From the NCBI GenBank assembly GCA_018679295.1, contig JAHHLP010000436.1:1-13154 (forward strand): a DNA stretch of 13,154 nt. Reading direction: 5' to 3'. The stretch comes from Rhodothermia bacterium. Lineage in GTDB: Bacteria > Bacteroidota > Rhodothermia > Rhodothermales > JABDKH01. The position numbers and the translations under genes were made by a program. The notes below the pieces were generated by a model. It ran no database searches, was not told where the DNA came from, and saw only the letters and a program-made list of their open reading frames with translations. This document shows positions 7,590 to 13,154 of the stretch, one piece after another (the stretch's first letter is position 1; the number at the start of each line of letters is the position of its first letter).

Positions 7590-8282
7590 TCACCGACCTA
7601 GGGCACGGAATTTCCAGCCGCCGGTTAGTGCGCGCTCGAGAATCTCTCTTACGGCCGGTGCCGTGTGCTGCCGTACGTTCGGGTTTGCGCTGTCATGCAG
7701 TACAATGATCGCACCAGGCTTCAGACGCTTCATCACCCGATCTGTAAGCTGACTTCTGGTCACACCAGGCAGGTAGTCTCCGGGCATAATGCCCCACATC
7801 ACGGTCCTCAGTCCCAGTTCGGCTGCGACCACACGAGTCCTTCTCGTAAACCGACCGTACGGAGGACGATAGAGGTGCGGCTGGCTTCCCGTCACCGAAT
7901 ACAGGGTCGAGACAGATTCGCGAAGGTCGGACTCTATTTGATCGGCATCCGTTGCCCACGCATCGAGGTGCGCGTAGCCGTGCACTCCAACGGCGTGACG
8001 CCGTCGTATGATCTCCCGAGCCAGATCGGGATGGGCGGCCACCTGTCGACCCAGAAGAAAGAACGTGGCCTTGACCTGCATTTCATTTAGAATGTCTAGA
8101 AGCAGTGGCGTCAAGTGAGGCGTCGGGCCGTCGTCGAAAGTAAGGTAGACTGACTTCTGACTGCCGTGAGAAGGTCCCTGCCACATAAGACCTCGCGCCA
8201 CATGTCGGGCGAGGGATGGACCGTAGGCACCCATGAGATATTCCAATCGCTTGCGTAGTGACTCAGTCATGCAAGTACACAT
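7590..8282 (-). CDS. Polysaccharide deacetylase (NodB homology, carbohydrate esterase 4)
   Basis: A 230-residue metal-dependent de-N-acetylase of the NodB fold. It would remove acetyl groups from N-acetylated sugars. Motif 1 is 'TFDDGPTP' (catalytic base D50, metal ligand D51). Motif 2 is 'HGYAH' with metal ligands H101 and H105. Motif 3 is 'RPPYG' (139-143), and motif 5 is 'LHDS' with H196. All catalytic residues are present. No signal peptide or membrane helix precedes the domain, so it is probably cytosolic. The short N-terminus leading to 'LMWQGPS' just before motif 1 resembles small Bacteroidota deacetylases. The start is uncertain: ATG 8282 overlaps the upstream glycosyltransferase by 20 bases, while ATG 8270 (four codons in) overlaps by eight; neither has a clear ribosome site. 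Lying between two GT2 genes, it probably acts on their product or intermediate. Confidence 0.92.
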   Translation of the reverse strand: MCTCMTESLRKRLEYLMGAYGPSLARHVARGLMWQGPSHGSQKSVYLTFDDGPTPHLTPLLLDILNEMQVKATFFLLGRQVAAHPDLAREIIRRRHAVGVHGYAHLDAWATDADQIESDLRESVSTLYSVTGSQPHLYRPPYGRFTRRTRVVAAELGLRTVMWGIMPGDYLPGVTRSQLTDRVMKRLKPGAIIVLHDSANPNVRQHTAPAVREILERALTGGWKFRALGR

Positions 8283-9447
8283 GCTTCAGGGTGGGTGTAT
8301 CCGCAATCGTGTCTCTCGCAACACTGCGACCCTTCCAAACAGGTTTGGCTGCTATTCCGACGGCTGAAACGGCGACCACATATGGGATGTGTACCAGTTC
8401 AGCGGCCAGAGCATAGGGCATGAGGTGCTTTCTGGAGAAGGAATTACAGACACGCGAAAGGAGTATTTGATCTACAACTACCTTCAAGCCAAGGCTACCC
8501 AGGACCGGAACCAGAAGCCACGCGTCGAACAGCGCGCCGATCGCACCAGCTACGATGGAGGCGAAGAAACCGTAGACAACTACTCCGATTGCGATTACGA
8601 AACGCGGGAAGGAGGGCACCGAAGATGCCCATCTCGAGCGCTGCACCAGCAGCTCCCGTATCGACGAGGCGCCGACCGTCTCTACCAGCGATTGCTCAGA
8701 AGGGCAAAAGGCAACACGATAGCGTGTGTCCCGATGAACGTAGTGCATCACAAGTTCGTCGCTGGCCGGGACCGAAGATCGCTGTCGCCCCAAGCACCAA
8801 TCGACAAACAAGGACTTCCGATAAGCGGCGTTGGCGCTGTTGCAGATCGTCGGGAGACCGAGCCCGATGGAGCCGGCACCAAAGCCGACTAGCGAGAGAA
8901 ATTCTACGGCCTCTATCCGGGAGAGCAGGTCTTCCTCATCAAGATTTGCCACCGGACCCGCAACGAAACCGACATCGTCGTCGAAGGCCGCAACCATCGT
9001 CGTAACCCAGGTAGCGGGTACCAGACAGTCGGCATCCGTTGTCATGACGATCTCTCCATTCGCAGCAGTGACGCCGGCCTCCAGGGCCGCACCCTTGCCG
9101 TGAGTCGACTCGTCCAATCGGTACACAGCAAGTTGCGGCGTCGCACCCTGCCCCCGATTCGCCAGGTCGGAGAGAACGTCCGTCGTCCCGTCGGATGAGC
9201 CGTCGTCCACCACTATAAGTTCCAGTAGCTCTCCCGGATAATCATTTGCGAGAATGGCGTCAACGCAAGCGCGGATGCGCGTCGCTTCGTTTCTGGCCGC
9301 GACGACGACTGATACGCGCGGCAATTTCTTGTCGGGTTCTGGCATATCGAGGGAGGTCAGGCGGCCAAACCCGATGGAGGCAGCGAGCACAACGCAAAGG
9401 TATAGGATGCTGCCAACAATAAGCGCAACGGTAATGGCGGCAGTCAT
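8263..9447 (-). CDS. Membrane-anchored family 2 glycosyltransferase (upstream copy)
   Basis: A 394-residue inner-membrane GT2 with the same layout as the one at 6494-7582: one N-terminal helix (about 4-27), a GT-A domain, several C-terminal helices (about 283-330 and 345-367), and a 'KPVWKGR' tail (368-374). Conserved residues are 'VVVAARNEA' (47-55), D81-D82, the DxD in 'TTDADC' (D138, D140), and 'QRSRW' (269-273). In the acceptor motif, 'SDELVM' keeps the likely catalytic Asp (D230) but has Ser where the other copy has Glu. The region before it ('NSANAAYRKSLF', 203-214) lacks the usual glycine-rich turn, so its acceptor may differ. It starts with ATG overlapping the flippase-like stop by four bases (ATGA, 9444-9447) and overlaps the deacetylase downstream. 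The pair looks like diverged paralogues. The function is inferred from family only. Confidence 0.93.
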   Translation of the reverse strand: MTAAITVALIVGSILYLCVVLAASIGFGRLTSLDMPEPDKKLPRVSVVVAARNEATRIRACVDAILANDYPGELLELIVVDDGSSDGTTDVLSDLANRGQGATPQLAVYRLDESTHGKGAALEAGVTAANGEIVMTTDADCLVPATWVTTMVAAFDDDVGFVAGPVANLDEEDLLSRIEAVEFLSLVGFGAGSIGLGLPTICNSANAAYRKSLFVDWCLGRQRSSVPASDELVMHYVHRDTRYRVAFCPSEQSLVETVGASSIRELLVQRSRWASSVPSFPRFVIAIGVVVYGFFASIVAGAIGALFDAWLLVPVLGSLGLKVVVDQILLSRVCNSFSRKHLMPYALAAELVHIPYVVAVSAVGIAAKPVWKGRSVARDTIADTPTLKHVYLHD

Positions 9448-10463
9448 GCGGTAGTTTCCAGTTCGGATGTGGGTGACACTCGCCGGCCCAGACGGTAACG
9501 CGAAATCAGAGGAAGGCCGATGAGTGTTGGCAGGACAACATTGATTGCGAACAGGCAGGCTGCCGCGTTGAATCCAACGGCCGCGCCGAAACCGAATCTA
9601 TCAAAAAAGAAGGCGGCGGCACCCTCACGAATACCGACATCCAGAAATGTGATCGGAGGAATGATCGCCTTTGCAGTAAAGGTTGCAAGGACGGCGCGGT
9701 ACATCGTCGAGAACGAGGCGTGCGGTGCAAAAGCGGCCGCGAGAAACACGAACTGACTGCAATACACAACCAGCCGCAGGAAGGAGAGTGAGACTACAGA
9801 GAGTATGATCTTGTTGTCCACGCGCTCCAGAAACTCAAGCCTCGAGGTGATAGATGTTTGCTTCGTTAGGCGTCGTGCAAGCACAGCCGCTCGTGACGGC
9901 AGTAGCACTGCCGCCCACACTATCGCCGTCGACGCGGCTGTGATTGCTACAAACAGAGCCTGTCCACGGAATGCGAGTTCACTCGATGAGATCGATGCCA
10001 GCACGGCTGCAAGTCCAGCCAACAGCAACACGGCGAGCTCTGGTAGGCGCGCAGCGGCCACCGAGATTCCTATCTCCGTTCGGTCACCGCTCGCCATCGA
10101 CCAAGCTCGACCGGCGAATTCGCCTACTCGCCCCGGCGTGAAGAACCCGAGGGGGTAACCTCCAATTACTCCGCGGACTGCCGACAACAACCGGGTCTCC
10201 GGAAGCAAAAGCCGCAGAAGGGGAAGCCATATCACGGCTTCGACAACAATGTTGGCGGGAAGAAGTGCGACCGCGACGGCGAGCCACCATACATCCGCGC
10301 TCCTCGCCGTCTCAAATAGAACCTCGGGCCGAACCGTGAATGCGACAACAGCCACCACGACAACTGCCAGAGCAATCTTGATGGCAAGAACGAATCCTGC
10401 TCTTGAATAAAGGGACTTGATGGCGTTGAGTTTTGATGGATTGGGTGGGAAACCGGCCGGCAC
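9444..10463 (-). CDS. Flippase-like integral membrane protein (UPF0104 / LPG_synthase_TM)
   Basis: A 339-residue multi-pass protein with about eight hydrophobic segments. Two family marks are visible: 'FFTPGRVGEFAGRAW' (107-121) and 'FLDVGIREGAAAFFF' (273-287), the G-[IV]-R-E-G box of the UPF0104/AglD-like group. It matches the transmembrane half of lysylphosphatidylglycerol synthase but lacks the C-terminal aminoacyl-transferase domain. Members occur in glycolipid and polysaccharide loci and are proposed to move or handle lipid-linked sugars; the biochemical role is not established. The start is a GTG at 10463; no in-frame ATG precedes the first membrane segment, and there is no clear ribosome site, so the exact N-terminus is uncertain. 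It is the first gene of the minus-strand cassette, divergent from purD with a 65-base gap, and is coupled to the next GT2 by an ATGA overlap. Confidence 0.88.
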   Translation of the reverse strand: MPAGFPPNPSKLNAIKSLYSRAGFVLAIKIALAVVVVAVVAFTVRPEVLFETARSADVWWLAVAVALLPANIVVEAVIWLPLLRLLLPETRLLSAVRGVIGGYPLGFFTPGRVGEFAGRAWSMASGDRTEIGISVAAARLPELAVLLLAGLAAVLASISSSELAFRGQALFVAITAASTAIVWAAVLLPSRAAVLARRLTKQTSITSRLEFLERVDNKIILSVVSLSFLRLVVYCSQFVFLAAAFAPHASFSTMYRAVLATFTAKAIIPPITFLDVGIREGAAAFFFDRFGFGAAVGFNAAACLFAINVVLPTLIGLPLISRYRLGRRVSPTSELETTA

Positions 10464-10528
10464 TCAGCGCCAGCATTGCCGCTCAGCCGTTATCTTGGGA
10501 TCTGAAATATACCTAAACACGCTAGAAA
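10464..10528. promoter_or_regulatory. Divergent promoter region between the glycan cassette and purD
   Basis: This 65-base gap feeds two operons. For purD, TATCTTGG at 10491-10498 matches the Bacteroidota TAnnTTTG element at five of six fixed positions, and TATACC at 10508-10513 is an alternative -10; neither has a convincing upstream partner. On the minus strand, TATATTTC (10511 to 10504) fits TAnnTTTG at five of six positions for the flippase-like gene. The purD ATG has an A-rich upstream stretch and no Shine-Dalgarno sequence. No purine-type operator palindrome was recognised. Confidence 0.35.
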
Positions 10529-11821
10529 ATGAGAATTCTGGTTGTCGGTTCGGGTGGTCGCGAGCATGCGATTTGCTACACCCTCAGGGCTGCAGAAAAC
10601 CCGCCAGAGGTTTTCGTTGCCCCGGGGAACGCAGGGACTGCGGCGATAGCTCACAATATCGACATCGAAGCCACCGATATCAGCGGACTGCTGACCTTCG
10701 TGGAAGAGATGTCCGTGGATCTAACCATTGTGGGGCCGGAGCAACCCCTGGTCCTGGGATTGGCAGATGCGTTGCGATCCCGGGGATTCGCTGTCGTTGG
10801 ACCTTCGGCCGCAGCAGCTCAGCTGGAAGGAAGCAAGGTCTTCGCGAAGGACTTCATGAAGCGCAACGCGATCCCGACGGCCATATATCGATCGTTTACG
10901 TCTCACGAACTGGACGCCGCAGTATCGTTCATCCGGGCACTCGGAGCTCCCGTGGTCGTCAAGGCAAGTGGACTCGCGGCCGGCAAGGGAGCGATCGTTT
11001 GCGATACCACGGACGAGGCGGAAGAGACGGCCCGAATGATGCTGGTGGATGATAGGTTCGGTGAAGCTGGGCGGGAAATTGTCGTCGAGGAGTTCATGCG
11101 CGGGGAGGAGGCTAGCGTCTTCGCTTTATGTGATGGCAGCTCCTACGTACTTCTGTCTCCTGCACAGGACCACAAGCGGGTAGGCGACAGCGACACCGGC
11201 CCAAACACCGGAGGAATGGGAGCATACGCACCTGCACCGGTCGTTGATGCTGCGCTGCTCGCAAGGGTAGAGGTGGAGATCATCCGTCCGACCGTCTCCG
11301 GTCTCGCAAACGAAGGCATACCGTATAACGGCTTTCTTTACGTAGGCCTGATGATCGAGGACGGTAATCCCCGAGTTGTCGAATACAACTGTCGCCTCGG
11401 CGATCCGGAGGCCCAGGTGCTGCTTCCACTTCTGAACGAGGACTTCCGCAATCTCATGCAGGCGACCGCATCCGGCAGCCTCAAGGAGAAGGGACCGATC
11501 AGCCTTCGACCCGATTCGGCCGCATGCGTTGTGTTGTGCTCAGGTGGCTATCCGGGGCCGTACGCCATGGGATTTCCGATCTCCGGACTCGAAGAGGCGG
11601 CGCAGGTGGACGGCGCTCAGGTATTCCACGCAGGGACGAGCGTCGCGGACGATAGAGTAGTGACGTCGGGAGGGCGAGTGCTCGGCGTAACTGCTACAGG
11701 AGACTCTCTTGAACAAGCGCTGGCTCGCGCATACTCCGCAGCCGGCAAGATTTCATTTGAGGGCATGTTCTTCCGCCACGATATCGGGCGAAAAGGACTC
11801 GAGCGGCTGCTGCCGGCATGA
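10529..11821 (+). CDS. purD: Phosphoribosylamine-glycine ligase (GAR synthetase)
   Basis: A complete 430-residue PurD, normal family length. It catalyses the second step of de novo purine synthesis in the cytosol, joining glycine to 5-phosphoribosylamine with ATP to give GAR. The N-domain opens with 'ILVVGSGGREHA' (3-14) and has 'VGPEQPLVLGLAD' (68-80). The ATP-grasp domain has 'VVKASGLAAGKGA' (143-155), 'GPNTGGMGAYAP' (224-235) and the family signature 'NCRLGDPEAQ' (287-296). A C-terminal domain follows to residue 430. No key motif is missing. ATG 10529 places the nucleotide-binding strand at the very N-terminus, as expected. Its stop overlaps the beta-propeller gene by four bases (ATGA, 11818-11821), so purD leads an operon with two non-purine genes. 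No other pur gene is in the window. Confidence 0.98.
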   Translation: MRILVVGSGGREHAICYTLRAAENPPEVFVAPGNAGTAAIAHNIDIEATDISGLLTFVEEMSVDLTIVGPEQPLVLGLADALRSRGFAVVGPSAAAAQLEGSKVFAKDFMKRNAIPTAIYRSFTSHELDAAVSFIRALGAPVVVKASGLAAGKGAIVCDTTDEAEETARMMLVDDRFGEAGREIVVEEFMRGEEASVFALCDGSSYVLLSPAQDHKRVGDSDTGPNTGGMGAYAPAPVVDAALLARVEVEIIRPTVSGLANEGIPYNGFLYVGLMIEDGNPRVVEYNCRLGDPEAQVLLPLLNEDFRNLMQATASGSLKEKGPISLRPDSAACVVLCSGGYPGPYAMGFPISGLEEAAQVDGAQVFHAGTSVADDRVVTSGGRVLGVTATGDSLEQALARAYSAAGKISFEGMFFRHDIGRKGLERLLPA

Positions 11822-12756
11822 CCATTCGACTAAGCGTACTCGCAATAGCGCTGTCGGCATCGTCAGTCTGCGGGCAGGACACGACGCTTGTGAATTCGAG
11901 GAGTCTGGCGATCTTCAATGAGGCCAGCTCGATTGAAGTCGATCCTGCCGGGCGCATCTACGTGACCGATAGCGCTGAGCACGTTGTTCGGATCATGAGC
12001 CGGGAGGGGGATGACATTTTCGTACTCGGCGGACCAGGTGCCGGTGAAGGAGAGTTCGACGAGCCCCTCGGTGTCGATCCAACTAACGGCTTGGTCATCG
12101 TCGTCGCGGATGCCGGCAACAATCGGCTTCAACGGTTCACGCGCACATTTCAACTGATCGAATCGATACCCCTGTATGGTAAGGGGCCGGACCCTGTTGG
12201 AAGCGGTGTCCGTTCTCGACCCGAACTGGCCGTACGCGCTGGAAGCGAACCCGGCCGGCCAATCGCAGTCGTTGTGGGCGACGCAAACGAAATATTCGTT
12301 TTGGACGAGAGCCGCTCAGCTGTAGCGCATTTCGACAGCAGCCGGCGGCTCAAAGGCTTCGTCGGCTCCGCGGGCGACTACGGGCGCCTTCTCGACCCGA
12401 TCGACGCCTCTCTACTGGGTGAATCACTCGCAGTCGCAGATCGTGGACTCCGATCGATCGTAATCTTTGACCAGTTCGGAGGCTACGTAACCGAACTCGG
12501 CGGCGGTATGCTGGAGGATCTCAGTGGACTATTCTCGACTGACGACATTCTCATTGTCGCCTACGGCACTCGGGTCGCGATATTTGACGCAGCGGGAACG
12601 AGGTTGGCAGACGTAGGAGTACACTCCAGAGAACCGATCCGAGACGTCGCGGTCAACGGTGACGACCTGCTGGTCCTCACACGACGTGAGCTGTTGGCGT
12701 TTCGACTTCCAGATCTTCCCAGCGTTGCTCCGCGGCAAAACCGAATACCGGATTGA
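11818..12756 (+). CDS. Exported six-bladed beta-propeller (NHL-repeat-like) protein
   Basis: A 312-residue protein with an N-terminal signal peptide (hydrophobic 4-18; likely cut near 'VCG' before Q20), so it is probably periplasmic or outside the cell. The Cys at 18 does not sit in a good lipobox. About six repeated units follow, each with a D-x-x-G-x-[IL]-x-V-x-D type core: near 37-60 ('EVDPAGRIYVTDS'), 81-110 ('PLGVDPTNGLVIVVADAGNN'), 150-172, 193-220, 236-260 and 272-297. This is the NHL / 6-bladed propeller pattern; such folds usually bind partners and are rarely catalytic. The start ATG overlaps the purD stop by four bases. The stop probably overlaps or nearly touches the next glycosyltransferase gene, suggesting a shared transcript. 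No binding partner can be named. Confidence 0.85.
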   Translation: MTIRLSVLAIALSASSVCGQDTTLVNSRSLAIFNEASSIEVDPAGRIYVTDSAEHVVRIMSREGDDIFVLGGPGAGEGEFDEPLGVDPTNGLVIVVADAGNNRLQRFTRTFQLIESIPLYGKGPDPVGSGVRSRPELAVRAGSEPGRPIAVVVGDANEIFVLDESRSAVAHFDSSRRLKGFVGSAGDYGRLLDPIDASLLGESLAVADRGLRSIVIFDQFGGYVTELGGGMLEDLSGLFSTDDILIVAYGTRVAIFDAAGTRLADVGVHSREPIRDVAVNGDDLLVLTRRELLAFRLPDLPSVAPRQNRIPD

Positions 12757-12758
12757 CG

Positions 12759-13154
12759 GTGCAGGTTCAGGCAATCATAGTGAACTACGGTACTCCGGAT
12801 CTGACCCGCAGAGCCGTTTGGTCTCTGCTTAGCCTCTATCACGACCTCGCTATCCTCATCGTAGACAATGCCTCTCCAGACGATTCGGTGTCGCGCCTCT
12901 CCGGTGAGTTTGAGAGAAGTCCGACCGTTCGCATCTCTGTCAACGAATCCAACCTGCACCACGGCCCAGCAATGGATGTCGCAATGCGTGCGTCTGAGCG
13001 TGATTGGGTACTTCTTTTTGACTCGGACGCGATTGCGTATCGTGCCGGTCTTGTTGAAGGCCTGCTGGATACGGCGCGGATCCACTCTGCGTACATGGTC
13101 GGGGATTTATGCTTTGTGGATGAGGGTGGGTCTAATGTCGACTCGGCCGAGGTT
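12759..13154 (+). CDS. Family 2 glycosyltransferase, N-terminal part (runs off the right edge)
   Basis: An open frame runs to the end of the window, giving 132 residues of a GT-A domain without a membrane helix. It begins 'QAIIVNYGTPDLTRRAVWSL', like soluble GT2 enzymes of the rhamnosyltransferase/WbbL-like group. 'LIVDNASPDDS' (about 33-43) is the nucleotide-binding region and 'LLFDSDA' (D88, D90) supplies the metal-binding DxD. 'NESNLHHGPAMDVAMRAS' (about 62-79) matches the usual N-x-G-x-x-x-A-x-N-x-G stretch, though with substitutions. The start is either GTG 12759, two bases after the propeller stop, or TTG 12753, whose TTGA overlaps that stop like the other couplings in this window. It is the third gene of the purD operon as far as seen. 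Sugar and acceptor are unknown; the C-terminus is missing only because the window ends. Confidence 0.88.
   Translation, partial: MQVQAIIVNYGTPDLTRRAVWSLLSLYHDLAILIVDNASPDDSVSRLSGEFERSPTVRISVNESNLHHGPAMDVAMRASERDWVLLFDSDAIAYRAGLVEGLLDTARIHSAYMVGDLCFVDEGGSNVDSAEV

Noticed and set aside
8389..8892. 167-residue plus-strand frame
   Set aside because: It is antisense to the motif-complete GT2 at 8263-9447. Its composition is low in hydrophobic core residues and has no family pattern.
9444..10463. Full lysylphosphatidylglycerol synthase (MprF)
   Set aside because: Only the transmembrane half is present. There is no C-terminal aminoacyl-transferase domain, and the gene ends cleanly at an overlapping start.
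10417..11052. 211-residue plus-strand frame overlapping the start of purD
   Set aside because: It is out of frame with purD, whose motifs are all present. Its product is rich in Gly, Arg and Ser with no domain.
12561..13085. 174-residue minus-strand reading frame at the right end
   Set aside because: It lies antisense to the beta-propeller and to a clear GT2 frame with a DxD motif. It has no recognisable motif, so it is taken as a shadow frame.
1..13154. CRISPR array, insertion sequence, tRNA or phage defence system
   Set aside because: No evenly spaced direct repeats, transposase or integrase motifs, cloverleaf pattern, or nuclease/toxin domains were seen on either strand.

Overview
The window looks like a compact stretch of bacterial chromosome. 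No plasmid, phage or insertion-sequence gene, CRISPR array, tRNA or rRNA was seen. DNA is moderately GC-rich and close to 90% or more is coding. Several leading genes (mutS, the carbonic anhydrase-like gene, purD) have no Shine-Dalgarno sequence. The 230-aa polysaccharide deacetylase has the short N-terminal layout common in Bacteroidota. Together these suggest the Bacteroidota/Rhodothermota group, perhaps a Rhodothermales-like organism. That placement is inference.

Layout from left to right. (1) Bases 1-137 are a leader with no confident gene. (2) 138-2445 is a plus-strand, translationally coupled trio: GNAT acetyltransferase, SAM methyltransferase and geranylgeranyl-reductase-like FAD oxidoreductase. 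The last two resemble tailoring enzymes often found beside type III polyketide synthases, but no synthase is in view. (3) 2457-3017 is a minus-strand orphan encoding a small two-helix membrane protein with a possible PH-like tail. (4) 3165-5816 is a complete mutS, followed on the same strand by a gamma-carbonic-anhydrase-like hexapeptide protein (5865-6410). (5) 6494-10463 is a minus-strand four-gene cassette, transcribed right to left: UPF0104/LPG_synthase_TM flippase-like membrane protein, membrane GT2 glycosyltransferase, polysaccharide deacetylase, and a second membrane GT2. (6) 10529-13154 is a plus-strand operon diverging from that cassette: purD, an exported six-bladed beta-propeller, and a soluble GT2 cut by the right edge.

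The genes fall into two themes. mutS, purD and the carbonic-anhydrase-like protein are housekeeping. The four-gene cassette, and perhaps the last GT2, suggest assembly of a membrane-linked aminosugar glycolipid or polysaccharide. A signal-less deacetylase sits between two related glycosyltransferases, and a multi-pass protein leads the operon. The acetyltransferase-methyltransferase-oxidoreductase trio suggests modification of a lipid-like or polyketide-like small molecule.

Neighbouring genes are joined by 4-base stop/start overlaps at several places (ATGA, GTGA, possibly TTGA), so translational coupling is a general feature. The most interesting parts are the glycan cassette and the coupling of purD to an exported propeller and a glycosyltransferase. 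Neither is clearly a new system from sequence alone.
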